22,905 nt of DNA from an uncultured Eubacteriales bacterium (GCA_900545585.1 UQZR01000031.1:1-22905), one strand, 5' to 3'; counted from the stretch's first letter, positions 14,703-22,412 are shown. Notes: generated by a model not told the origin, from the sequence alone. Program-made: numbers and translations.

Positions 14703-15173
14703 TTGCGTGGGAAAAAGATAAGCACCGCCCTGCTGCTTCTGGCCATTCTGGCTACTCTGGCCTTCATCTGGGGCAACTCGCTGGACTCCGCCGTGGAGTC
14801 TGCCGCCAAAAGCGGCCGCGTGCGGGAGCTGCTCCGGCCGCTGCTGGAGCTGGTGGTGGGACAGGGAGGCGTCACGGACCATCTGGTTCGAAAGCTGGCC
14901 CACTTCACGGAGTATGCCGTGCTGGGTGCGCTGCTGCTGTTGCTGACGGCGGTGGGCTTCCGCGTCCGCCTGCAAACGGTGGTGAACTGCCTGTTTTTTC
15001 TGATGGCGGCGGCCCTGACGGACGAGACCATCCAGATATTTACAGGCCGCGGCCCCCAGATACAGGACGTATGGCTGGACTTTGCCGGCGGCTTCACCGG
15101 CCTGCTGGTCATGCTGGCGCTGTGGGCGCTGCTGCGGAGAGCGTTCCGCTCCCGCAGACGTGCGGATGTCTGA
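14703..15173 (+). CDS. VanZ-like membrane protein
   Basis: This 156-residue polytopic protein starts at TTG (14703-14705) with GGGAGG about 7 nt upstream; there is no competing ATG. Membrane segments are at about 6-24, 75-92, 97-113 and 122-142. It has the VanZ pattern KLAHFTEYAVLGALL (61-75), the later DETIQIFTGRGPQIQDVWLDFAGG (about 108-131) and polar residues between the helices. VanZ gives low-level teicoplanin resistance in enterococci, but most homologues are general envelope proteins of unknown biochemical role. It closes the operon just before a perfect palindromic terminator and follows the LCP gene by 18 nt. Confidence 0.85.
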   Translation: MRGKKISTALLLLAILATLAFIWGNSLDSAVESAAKSGRVRELLRPLLELVVGQGGVTDHLVRKLAHFTEYAVLGALLLLLTAVGFRVRLQTVVNCLFFLMAAALTDETIQIFTGRGPQIQDVWLDFAGGFTGLLVMLALWALLRRAFRSRRRADV

Positions 15174-15182
15174 GCTATCCAT

Positions 15183-15220
15183 AAAAACAGGGATGTCCCG
15201 CGCGGGACATCCCTGTTTTT
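15183..15220 (+). terminator. Perfect palindromic bidirectional terminator
   Basis: Two exact 19-nt arms (AAAAACAGGGATGTCCCGC and its complement) form a 38-nt palindrome with A5 and T5 ends. It therefore works as an intrinsic terminator for the VanZ operon on + and for the peptidase operon on -. It lies between the two stop codons, 9 nt after VanZ and 16 nt after PepD. Confidence 0.93.
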
Positions 15221-15236
15221 TACTGTTTGCGCCGCA

Positions 15237-16685
15237 TCAGCGGCAGTTTTTCAGAATTTCACATACCAGCTGATACATCCGCTCCACGGAGGCCACGCCC
15301 AGCCGCTCCCGCGGGGAGTGGATGTCCAGCAGCTCGGGGCCGAAGGACACGGCGTCCAGCCCGGGCATCTTCCCGGCCAGCAGGCCGCACTCCAGACCGG
15401 CGTGGATAGCCAGCGCCACACCATCCTTGCCGGTGACGCGCTTGTAGGCGGCCATCACCGTGTCCCGCAGCGGAGACTGGCGGGCGTACTGCCACGCGGG
15501 GTAGTCGCCGCGGGTGGAGACAGTGCCGCCGGCAAAGGTGATGATGGCCCGCACCTTCTGGAGCAGCATCTCCTTCTCCGATGCCACGGAGGACCGGATG
15601 GACAGGGAGAAGCGGAGTCCGTCGTCCTCGGCGGTGATGACACCCAGATTCTGGGAGGTTTGCACAAGGCCGGGGAAGTCGGGGCTCATGACCTGCACGC
15701 CCTGGGGCATCACCAGCAGTGCGTGAAGCATACGGGCCGACGCATCGGCGTCGTAGGCCGCAGTGCCGGAAACCGCTGCGCAGGAAAGGGTCACGCCGCC
15801 GTCGGCGACGGAAAGCTCATTCTTCATGATGCGGTCAAATTTCCGCACAAAACTGGTAAATTCTTCCTCTTTTCCGGCGGGCACGGCCACCACTGCGTCG
15901 CAGCGGGGGCAGATGACGTTGTCAAACTGGCCGCCCCGCAGGTCCGCGATGCGCAGCGCGCCCACCTGCTCCATGGCGCCGTACAGCGCACGCCCCATGA
16001 GCTGGACGGCGTTGCCGCGGCCCTTGTCGATCTCCGCGCCGGAGTGGCCGCCCTGCAGGCCGGACAGGTTCACGGAAAAGCAGCTCTCGCCGCCCAGCGC
16101 CTGCCGCGCCGCCGGCAGGAAGCAGTCGGCCCGCAGGCCGCCGGCGCAGGCCACGGTAAACACACCCTCCTCCTCGGAGTCCAGGTTCAGCAGCAGGCGG
16201 CCCTTCAGATCGGAGCAGTCCAGCGCCGCGGCGCCGTCCATGCCGGTCTCCTCGTCGATGGTGAACACCACCTCCAGCGGGGGATGGGGCAGGGAATCAT
16301 CGGCCAGAATGGCCAGCGCCGTGGCCACGGCGATACAGTCGTCGCCGCCCAGCGAGGTCTTATCGGCCCAGACGTAGGTGCCGTCGGTCCGCAGATCCAG
16401 CCCTTCACGGCTCATGTCCTTGGTGCAGTCCTCTGTCTGGGCGCACACCATGTCCATGTGGCCCTGCAGGATGACGGGAGCGGCGTTCTCATAGCCCGCC
16501 GACGCATCCTTCCAGATAATGAGATTGTTGCAATCCTCCTGGCGGTATTTCAGCCCCAGCTCCCGGGCAAAGGATGCGCACAGGTCGCTGATGAGCTTGG
16601 TGTTGCCGCTGCCATGGGGCACGGCACACAGCTTTTCAAAGTAGTCGAAAACCGGCTTCGGTTCCAGATGAGACAAAACGCCCAT
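15237..16685 (-). CDS. pepD: Aminoacyl-histidine dipeptidase (PepD, M20 family)
   Basis: This 482-residue zinc dipeptidase has the N-terminal VFDYFEKLCAVPHGSGNT start typical of PepD. Metal and catalytic residues appear in order: H76 in QGHMDMV, bridging D115 in TSLGGDD, E145-E146 in TIDEETGMDG, D169 in NLDSEEEG and H456 in DIHSPRERL. A lid/dimerisation domain (about 210-390) is inserted, as in carnosinase-type enzymes. It cleaves Xaa-His and other dipeptides in the cytoplasm for amino acid supply. AAAGGAG lies 8 nt before the ATG. The gene follows the Xaa-Pro aminopeptidase after 27 nt, so the two form a peptide-degradation operon. Confidence 0.94.
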   Translation of the reverse strand: MGVLSHLEPKPVFDYFEKLCAVPHGSGNTKLISDLCASFARELGLKYRQEDCNNLIIWKDASAGYENAAPVILQGHMDMVCAQTEDCTKDMSREGLDLRTDGTYVWADKTSLGGDDCIAVATALAILADDSLPHPPLEVVFTIDEETGMDGAAALDCSDLKGRLLLNLDSEEEGVFTVACAGGLRADCFLPAARQALGGESCFSVNLSGLQGGHSGAEIDKGRGNAVQLMGRALYGAMEQVGALRIADLRGGQFDNVICPRCDAVVAVPAGKEEEFTSFVRKFDRIMKNELSVADGGVTLSCAAVSGTAAYDADASARMLHALLVMPQGVQVMSPDFPGLVQTSQNLGVITAEDDGLRFSLSIRSSVASEKEMLLQKVRAIITFAGGTVSTRGDYPAWQYARQSPLRDTVMAAYKRVTGKDGVALAIHAGLECGLLAGKMPGLDAVSFGPELLDIHSPRERLGVASVERMYQLVCEILKNCR

Positions 16686-16712
16686 AGGTCAAAACTCCTT
16701 TCAAAATCAGGC

Positions 16713-18497
16713 TCAGCGCGTCAGGGGCGCGGTGGCCTCAGCCAGCCACGCCTGCTCCTCCGCGTCCAACAGGGGAGACACCGTAGCGTACACCTGCCGG
16801 TGGTAGTCGTTGAGCTGGGCCAGCTCCCCCTCCGTCAGCAGGGACACATCGATGGCGTCGCGGTCGAAGGGAGCCATGGTCAGCGGTTCCAGATACATGA
16901 ACTGGCCAAACTCCGTCTTATCGCCGGTGCGAACCAGCACCAGATTCTCATGGCGGATGCCGAACTTGCCGGCCTCGTAGTACCCAGGCTCGTTGGAGAT
17001 GACCATGCCCTCCTCCAGTGGGTAGCGGCGGCCGTCCAGACTGTGCCAGCGGAAGCTCTGGGGCCCTTCGTGGACGCTGAGGATATAGCCCACGCCGTGG
17101 CCGGTGCCGTGGTTGTAGTCCAGGCCCCGCTCCCACAGGGGCATGCGGGCCAGCACGTCCAGATTCTCACCCGTAGCGCCGTGGGGGAAGCGGGCGGCGG
17201 ACAGGGCCAGATGACCCTTCAGCACCAGCGTGAACATCCGCTTTTCCTCATCGGTGACGGGGCCCAGCGCGATGGTGCGGGTCACGTCGGTGGTGCCCTG
17301 ACGGTAATGTGCGCCGGAGTCCAGCAGAAGCAGGCCCGCCGCGTGCAGGGGTACGTCGGTCTCCGGCGTGGGATCGTAGTGGACGATGGCACCGTGGGGA
17401 CCGTAGCCCGCGATGGTGTCGAAGCTCAGGTCCAGGAAGTCCGGCTGCTGGGCGCGGAGGGCGGCCAGCTTAGCGGCGGCGGACAGCTCGGTAATGGGCT
17501 CCTTGCCCACATGGGTCTTGACCCAGTGCAGGAACCGGCACAGGGCCGCGCCATCCTTAACATGGGCGGCACGGAAGTTCTCCACCTCCTCTCTGGTTTT
17601 GCAGGCCTTCATGAGAATGGCAGGGCTGGGCTGATCCAGTACCGCCGCCTGGGACAGGCTCTCCATGATGCGGTAGTTGGCGGTGGCGCTGTCGGCCATG
17701 ACCCGCGTACCGGCGGGCAGGGCGCGGAGTATATCGTAGATGCCGCTGTAGGGCCGCATGGCCACGCCGTCGGCGGCCAGCTTTGCGCCGATATCCGCGC
17801 TGACAGCCTGGGGCTGGATGCACAGCTGGGCGTCCTCCCGCCCGATCAGCAGGAAGGACAGGAACACCGGCGTGCAGGCCACGTCCCCGCCCCGCAGGTT
17901 CAGGGTCCACGCGATCTCCGTCAGGCTGGTGAGCAGCAGGTACGCGGCGTCGCTTTCCGCCATCTTTTCCCGCAGCTTCACCAGCTTCTCGCTGCGGGTC
18001 AGACCGCAGCCGGTCAGCTCCCACACAGGCTTGTCGGACAGAGCGGGGCGATCCGGCCACATACCGTCTACCAGATCCTGCTCACAGGTGAAGCGGACGT
18101 GCTTGGCGGCCAGCGCCTTTTCCATCGTGCGGGCAAAGCTGCTGGAGACGGTGCGGCCATCGAAGCCCAGTGCGCCGCCCTCCGGCAGCTGCTCCGCCAG
18201 AAACGCGGGGATGGTGGGCACGTTGGGCTGGCCCATGCGCATCAGCTCGATGCCGCTGCCCGCCAGCTGATCCGCCGCCTGCAGGAAGTAGCGGCCGTCG
18301 GTCCACAGGGCCGCGCGGTCCGGCAGCACCACCAGCGTACCGGCGGAGCCGGTGAAGCCAGACAGATAGGCCCGCGCCTTGAAGTAGTCGCCCACATATT
18401 CCGAGCCGTGGAAGTCGTCTGTGACCACCACATAGCCGTCCATGCCGCGCTGGGCCATGCTCCGGCGCAGCTGCGCCAGACGTTCCGTTATGACCAT
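16713..18497 (-). CDS. pepP: Xaa-Pro aminopeptidase (M24B, three-domain form)
   Basis: I start the gene at the ATG at 18497-18495 (MVITERLAQLR), because homologues begin with this helix; an extension of 21 residues upstream has no homology-like content. The 594-residue length fits the large three-domain aminopeptidase P. Two creatinase-like domains come first (about 1-140 and 150-295). The C-terminal pita-bread domain carries the metal ligands D393 (LLLDSGAHY), D404 (TTDVTRT), H467 (GTGHGVGY), E503 (SNEPGYY) and E517 (HENLVLV). It removes N-terminal residues ahead of proline. The ribosome site is weak (AAAGGCGG about 15 nt upstream). Together with PepD it would complete breakdown of proline-containing peptides. 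Confidence 0.93.
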   Translation of the reverse strand: MVITERLAQLRRSMAQRGMDGYVVVTDDFHGSEYVGDYFKARAYLSGFTGSAGTLVVLPDRAALWTDGRYFLQAADQLAGSGIELMRMGQPNVPTIPAFLAEQLPEGGALGFDGRTVSSSFARTMEKALAAKHVRFTCEQDLVDGMWPDRPALSDKPVWELTGCGLTRSEKLVKLREKMAESDAAYLLLTSLTEIAWTLNLRGGDVACTPVFLSFLLIGREDAQLCIQPQAVSADIGAKLAADGVAMRPYSGIYDILRALPAGTRVMADSATANYRIMESLSQAAVLDQPSPAILMKACKTREEVENFRAAHVKDGAALCRFLHWVKTHVGKEPITELSAAAKLAALRAQQPDFLDLSFDTIAGYGPHGAIVHYDPTPETDVPLHAAGLLLLDSGAHYRQGTTDVTRTIALGPVTDEEKRMFTLVLKGHLALSAARFPHGATGENLDVLARMPLWERGLDYNHGTGHGVGYILSVHEGPQSFRWHSLDGRRYPLEEGMVISNEPGYYEAGKFGIRHENLVLVRTGDKTEFGQFMYLEPLTMAPFDRDAIDVSLLTEGELAQLNDYHRQVYATVSPLLDAEEQAWLAEATAPLTR

Positions 18498-18559
18498 AGT
18501 AAGAGTTACCGCCTTTCCCGACGGCTGACGCCGCCGTTTGTCTTTGAGATATGTACACA

Positions 18560-18588
18560 ATTATATCACAGGGCGATAAAAAAGTGTA
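18560..18588 (-). promoter_or_regulatory. Promoter of the pepP-pepD operon
   Basis: The - strand has TGATATAAT, an extended -10 with perfect TATAAT (18565-18560). The -35 region is poor (TACACT-like). The start near 18553 leaves a leader of about 56 nt. It sits back to back with the promoter of the + strand membrane-protein gene. Confidence 0.6.
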
Positions 18589-18638
18589 GCCCTATTTCCG
18601 TACCACAAAACCGTGTTTGTCCTTATCAACGGATGGCG

Positions 18639-18669
18639 TTGTATAAGCCGGCCTCCGGCGGCGTATAAT
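18639..18669 (+). promoter_or_regulatory. Promoter of the small membrane-protein gene
   Basis: TATAAT at 18664-18669 is a consensus -10 placed 28 nt before the ATG. TTGTAT at 18639-18644 is the best -35, but the spacer is 19 nt, longer than ideal. Confidence 0.45.
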
Positions 18670-18697
18670 AAGGCGATACTGTAAGGAGGAACGCGCG

Positions 18698-19237
18698 ATG
18701 AGGCAGAGAGGACAGAAATGGCGCACATGGGAGATGGCGGGGCTGTTTGCCGCGCTGCTGCTGGGCAACACACTGCACTTCGTCTACGACTGGACGGGGC
18801 AGGCCCGCTGGGCCGCATATCTGGCCGCCACCAACGAATCCACGTGGGAGCATATGAAGCTGCTGGCGGTGCCGTGGGTCCTGTGGACCATCGCGGAGTG
18901 CATCGGCCTGCGCAGCCTGCGTCCGGCGGGGCCGCGGGCTGCGGGACTGCTGGCGGGGCTTGCGGCCATCCCCCTGCTGTTTTACGGCTACGTGGGCGTC
19001 ATCGGCTTTCACGCGGCGGTGGTGGATGTGCTGATCTTTCAGGCGGCGGTGCTGCTGGCCTTCTGGGTCAGCACGGCACTCCAGAAGCGGGGGACGCTGA
19101 CCGCACCGGTGTGGCAGGCGGCGGGAGTGCTGGTGCTGGCAGCGGTGTCCGCCGCCTTCGTGGTGTGGACCGCGTCGCCGCCGGAGCTGCCGGTATTCAT
19201 CGACCCCACCAACGGGACGCGGGGCATCCCATCATAA
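18698..19237 (+). CDS. Polytopic membrane protein of unknown function (DUF6512-like)
   Basis: This 179-residue protein has about five membrane helices (about 13-30, 54-70, 81-98, 105-124 and 139-155). AGGAGG lies 8 nt before the ATG. The first loop carries NESTWEHMKLL (46-56), a short polar motif that I associate with the DUF6512 family of small Firmicute membrane proteins; I cannot verify this by search. Polar residues in the helices (His27 and Asp31 in LHFVYDW, and the WEH motif) hint at a ligand or metal site inside the membrane. It is transcribed alone, with its own promoter and a strong terminator. No function is assigned. Confidence 0.75.
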   Translation: MRQRGQKWRTWEMAGLFAALLLGNTLHFVYDWTGQARWAAYLAATNESTWEHMKLLAVPWVLWTIAECIGLRSLRPAGPRAAGLLAGLAAIPLLFYGYVGVIGFHAAVVDVLIFQAAVLLAFWVSTALQKRGTLTAPVWQAAGVLVLAAVSAAFVVWTASPPELPVFIDPTNGTRGIPS

Positions 19238-19245
19238 ACGTGCGC

Positions 19246-19274
19246 AAGAGCCGCCGCTCGGCGGCTCTTTTTCT
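19246..19274 (+). terminator. Rho-independent terminator of the small membrane-protein gene
   Basis: AAGAGCCGCC, a GCTC loop and GGCGGCTCTT form a 10-bp GC-rich stem followed by a T-rich tract (TTTTTC). It ends directly at the -35 element of the next operon. Confidence 0.92.
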
Positions 19275-19302
19275 TGACCGTGGGGGCCGGATGGTCTATA
19301 AT
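19274..19302 (+). promoter_or_regulatory. Near-consensus promoter of the xpaC-telA-TPM operon
   Basis: TTGACC (19274-19279), a 17-nt spacer and TATAAT (19297-19302) match the vegetative sigma consensus at 11 of 12 positions. No operator-like repeat is visible around it, which suggests steady strong expression. The -35 touches the U-tract of the preceding terminator. Confidence 0.88.
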
Positions 19303-19349
19303 GAGACCACGAAACAACCATGATCGACCAAGGACTGGAGGCGACAGGA

Positions 19350-20066
19350 TTGAAAACAAAGACCATCGTCCACAAATCGGCCGCGCCCATCTACGCCGCG
19401 GCGGTGACGTGGGTGTTGTACGCACTGCTGTTCCCCCTGTATCAGGTGGGACATTTCCTATTGGCTGCTGCGGCGGCTGCCGTGGTGGCGCTGATCGCCC
19501 GCATCTTCTGCAAGGACGTGACGGAGGAGGTGGAGATCCCCGAGGAGCCGGTGACCACCGGCAATCCCGAGCTGGATAAGATGATCGCCGACGGCGGCGG
19601 AGCTATCCAGGCCATGCGCGCCCTGAACGACAGCATTCAGGACGAGACCATCTCCGCCCAGATCGACCGGCTGGAGGAGGTCAGCAGCCGCATCTTCCAG
19701 TACGTGAAGGACAACCCCGCCAAGCTGCCCCAGATCCGGAAGTTCATGTCCTACTACCTGCCCACCACCATCAAGCTGCTGACGGCCTACGACCAGATGA
19801 GCCGCCAGGGCGTCAGCGGTGAGAACATCACCGGTACCATGGAGAAGGTGGAAGGCATGATGTCCAGCATCGTTCAGGCCTTTGAAAAGCAGCTGGACAG
19901 CCTGTTCGGCGACGAGGCCATGGATATCTCCACGGACATCACCGTGCTGGAGAACATGATGGTGCGGGAGGGGCTGGCCGCCGACGACCTGCACAGGACC
20001 GCCCAGAGCGAGCCTCAGACCCAGCCGCCGCAGGGCACCGATGGCGGTATTACGCTGGAGCTGTAA
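19350..20066 (+). CDS. xpaC: XpaC-family protein (5-bromo-4-chloroindolyl phosphate hydrolysis)
   Basis: I choose the TTG at 19350-19352, because GGAGG lies 8 nt before it and it yields MKTKTIVHKSAAPIYAAA, the normal XpaC N-terminus; an ATG 30 nt upstream has no ribosome site. The 238-residue protein has two close membrane helices (about 12-31 and 35-52). A long, largely helical cytoplasmic domain follows, with coiled-coil-prone stretches such as AQIDRLEEVSSRIFQYVKDN and the family's LPQIRKFMSYYLPTTIKLLTAYDQM. XpaC was named for a phosphatase-indicator phenotype, but its biochemistry is unclear. Its pairing with TelA is common in Firmicutes and suggests a membrane-associated complex. Confidence 0.87.
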   Translation: MKTKTIVHKSAAPIYAAAVTWVLYALLFPLYQVGHFLLAAAAAAVVALIARIFCKDVTEEVEIPEEPVTTGNPELDKMIADGGGAIQAMRALNDSIQDETISAQIDRLEEVSSRIFQYVKDNPAKLPQIRKFMSYYLPTTIKLLTAYDQMSRQGVSGENITGTMEKVEGMMSSIVQAFEKQLDSLFGDEAMDISTDITVLENMMVREGLAADDLHRTAQSEPQTQPPQGTDGGITLEL

Positions 20067-20111
20067 GCAAGAGAGAAAACACATTTTATCATACAGAAAG
20101 GAACTGAGAAC

Positions 20112-21284
20112 ATGACCGAAAATATGACACCTGAGCTGACCCTGACCCCCGACACCGATGCCGCCGCCGCAGTGGCTGTGCCCGAGCTGACCCTGACCCC
20201 CAACGCACCCGAGATCCCCCAGGAGGAGGAAAAGAAGATCGAGCCGGTGGCCATGGACGAGAGCCTCCTCACCGAGGAGGAGCGCGTGGCGGTGGACGCC
20301 TTCTCCAAGAAGATCGACATCCGCGACACCAATCAGGTGCTGCAGTACGGCGCCGCCGCCCAGAAGAGCGTGGCGTCCTTCTCCGAGAACGCCCTGAACA
20401 ACGTGCGCAACAAGGATATGGGCGAGATCGGCGATGATCTGAGCCGCCTTGTGGTGGAGCTGAAGGGCTTCGGCGAGGACGAGGAGAAGAAGGGCCTGAA
20501 GGGCCTGTTCAAGAAGGCGGGCAACAAGCTGGAGATCATGAAGGCCCAGTACAGCAAGGTAGAGGCCAACGTGGACAAGATCGCCCAGAATCTGGAGAAC
20601 CATCAGATCACGCTGCTGAAGGACGTGGCCATGTTCGACCAGATGTATGAGCTGAACCTGAAGTACTACAAGGAACTGACCATGTACATCCTGGCCGGTA
20701 AGAAGCGTCTGGCGGAGGTCCGCGCCACTGAGGTGGAGGAGCTGCGCAAGAAAGCGGAGCAGACCGGCCTTGCCGAGGACGCCCAGGCCTACAACGATTT
20801 GGTGAGCCTGTGCGACCGGTTCGAGAAGAAGCTCCACGATCTGGAGCTGACCCGTATGGTCTCCATCCAGATGGGCCCCCAGACCCGCCTGCTGCAGAAC
20901 AACGATACCCAGATGATCGAGAAGATCCAGTCCTCTCTGGTGAACACCATCCCCCTGTGGAAGAGCCAGATGGTGCTGGCACTGGGTCTGGAGCACAGCC
21001 GGCAGGCCACCGCTGCCCAGAACGCGGTGACGGAGATGACCAACCAGCTGCTGAAGAAGAACGCCGACACCCTGAAGATGGGCACCATTGCCACCGCCAA
21101 GGAGGCCGAGCGCTCCATCGTGGACATCGAGACGCTGCAGCACACCAACCAGCAGCTGATCTCCACTCTGGACGAGGTGGCCCGTATCCAGAAGGAGGGC
21201 GCCGCCAAGCGCAAGGAGGCGGAGGTCGAGCTGGGTAGGATCGAAGGCGAGCTGAAGCAGAAGCTGCTGGAGCTGCGGAGCTGA
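20112..21284 (+). CDS. telA: TelA-family toxic anion resistance protein
   Basis: This 390-residue, almost fully helical cytoplasmic protein has the TelA/KlaA family core from about 60 onward: NQVLQYGAAAQKSVASFSENAL, DEIxxxL-like heptads, LAGKKRLAEVR, and LVNTIPLWKSQMVLALGLEHSRQA, which is the best conserved block of the family. The first 45 residues are acidic and Pro-rich and hold a repeat of PELTLTP (7-13 and 24-30). The ribosome site AAAGGA lies about 9 nt before the ATG. Homologues are linked to tellurite resistance and to cell-envelope-targeting antibiotics, mechanism unknown. It follows xpaC by 45 nt and precedes a TPM-domain gene, so the three are probably one operon. Confidence 0.92.
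   Translation: MTENMTPELTLTPDTDAAAAVAVPELTLTPNAPEIPQEEEKKIEPVAMDESLLTEEERVAVDAFSKKIDIRDTNQVLQYGAAAQKSVASFSENALNNVRNKDMGEIGDDLSRLVVELKGFGEDEEKKGLKGLFKKAGNKLEIMKAQYSKVEANVDKIAQNLENHQITLLKDVAMFDQMYELNLKYYKELTMYILAGKKRLAEVRATEVEELRKKAEQTGLAEDAQAYNDLVSLCDRFEKKLHDLELTRMVSIQMGPQTRLLQNNDTQMIEKIQSSLVNTIPLWKSQMVLALGLEHSRQATAAQNAVTEMTNQLLKKNADTLKMGTIATAKEAERSIVDIETLQHTNQQLISTLDEVARIQKEGAAKRKEAEVELGRIEGELKQKLLELRS
20133..20201 (+). repeat. Tandem direct repeat at the 5' end of telA
   Basis: The 18-mer GAGCTGACCCTGACCCCC occurs at 20133-20150 and again at 20184-20201, 51 nt (17 codons) apart. It encodes the duplicated PELTLTP segment of the disordered N-terminus. Perfect DNA identity suggests a recent internal duplication. 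Confidence 0.85.
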
Positions 21285-21320
21285 GAAACGAAACCATCTC
21301 CTTTGGAAAGGGGAGCGCAT

Positions 21321-22394
21321 ATGAAATTTTTTGAAAAGCGCGGCATCGCCTTTGCCGCACTGGTGCTGGCCATCGCCGCCGCCGTGTTTATCGGCCAGAG
21401 CCGCAAGGCCGGCTACATCGAAAAGCAGCCGTCGGAGTTGCCGCAGGTAGAATATCACCAGTGGATCTGCGACGATGCGGGCATGCTGACCGACACCACA
21501 AAGGATGCCATCCGACAGTACAACAGTGCGTGGGACAGCAAGTATTATGCCATCGTGGCCGTGGCCACGGTGGACAGCCTCACCGGCTGGACGCCGGAGG
21601 AGGCCGCCCTGCAGCTGGGCGCCGATTGGGGCCTTGGCGCCAACGACATGCTGCTGATGATGGTGCGGAACGACGATTACTATGTGGCCTGCGGCGACAA
21701 TGTGCTGTGGGTGCTGAGCAATTACGACACCATGCAGGCCAAGCTGAAGCAGGCCATCGAGTCCGCCTATTACAGCGGTGACTTCGACGCTGCGGCGCTG
21801 GCGTTCTACCACCAGGCCGACGTGTTCTACGGACAGGCCCAGTTGGGCAGTACGTCGGCAGACACCGTTTGGACGGAACCTACCCAGCCTGGCGGTGTCG
21901 ACGTGCTGGGCGTTATCCTGCTGATCGTCGCCATTTTTGTGGTGTGGATGCTGCTGGACGCCGTGCGCTATCGCCGCTACCGCCGCCGGTACGTCACCGG
22001 CGCGCCGGTGGGCGTGGTACGGCCTATGTATTATCCCATCTTCTGGGGACGGCCCCGCCGCCCCCGTCCGCCCCGTGGACACCGGCCCCCACCGCCTCCT
22101 CCCATGGGCGGCGGCCCCCGTCCCTCCGGCGGATACAGACCCTCCGGCGGTCCTCGCCCATTTGGCGGACCCGGTGCCCCCCGGCCCGGTGCGCCGCGAC
22201 CCAATAACCGCCCCGCCGGCGGCCCCCGGCCCGGTGCGCCCAGACCCGGCAGCTCTCGTCCCAGCGCTCCCCGCCCCAGCAGCCGTCCCTCCGGCGGCAG
22301 CAGGCCCTCCGGTGGTTTCGGCGGCGGCAGCCGCAGCGGCGGAAGCCGTGGCGGCGGCTTCGGCAAAGGAGGCTTCGGCGGCGGCAGACGCTGA
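21321..22394 (+). CDS. TPM-domain membrane protein with long Gly/Pro/Arg/Ser-rich tail
   Basis: I use the ATG at 21321, with GGGGAG 6 nt upstream, rather than an earlier TTG that lies before this ribosome site. The 357-residue protein has TM1 (about 8-25), an extracytoplasmic TPM domain (about 40-172) with WICDDAGMLTD and WGLGANDMLLMMVRNDDYYVACGDN, and TM2 (about 193-213). A very basic RYRRYRRRY stop-transfer lies at 217-224. The last 115 residues are low-complexity Pro/Gly/Arg/Ser. TPM proteins include phosphatase-like and membrane-protease-associated members. By the positive-inside rule the tail should be cytoplasmic. Most relatives end in a short GGGFSGGGG-type tail, so this Arg- and Pro-rich version is unusually long. 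It is the third gene after xpaC and telA, 36 nt behind telA. Confidence 0.85.
   Translation: MKFFEKRGIAFAALVLAIAAAVFIGQSRKAGYIEKQPSELPQVEYHQWICDDAGMLTDTTKDAIRQYNSAWDSKYYAIVAVATVDSLTGWTPEEAALQLGADWGLGANDMLLMMVRNDDYYVACGDNVLWVLSNYDTMQAKLKQAIESAYYSGDFDAAALAFYHQADVFYGQAQLGSTSADTVWTEPTQPGGVDVLGVILLIVAIFVVWMLLDAVRYRRYRRRYVTGAPVGVVRPMYYPIFWGRPRRPRPPRGHRPPPPPPMGGGPRPSGGYRPSGGPRPFGGPGAPRPGAPRPNNRPAGGPRPGAPRPGSSRPSAPRPSSRPSGGSRPSGGFGGGSRSGGSRGGGFGKGGFGGGRR
22045..22391 (+). repeat. Low-complexity repeat region encoding the PRG/RPSGG tail
   Basis: This GC-rich stretch encodes imperfect repeats of RPSGG, GAPRP and GGxRP, then GGFGGG and GGSRGG units. The motif CCCTCCGGCGG recurs several times. Its nucleotide composition leaves long open frames on several strands that should not be called as genes. 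Confidence 0.75.
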
Positions 22395-22412
22395 GAAAAC
22401 CCATTTTATCGC

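Noticed and set aside
12726..15182. An 818-codon open frame on the - strand
   Set aside because: It is antisense to the sortase, wall-protein, LCP and VanZ genes, with a His/Gln/Gly-rich shadow composition and no recognisable motif.
15318..18668. A 1116-codon open frame on the + strand
   Set aside because: It lies entirely opposite pepD and pepP, has a low-complexity Gly/His/Val/Gln-rich composition typical of antisense frames in GC-rich genes, and has no ribosome site or domain.
19458..22082. An 874-codon open frame on the - strand
   Set aside because: It is antisense to xpaC, telA and the TPM gene, all of which have clear family motifs; composition bias explains the open frame.
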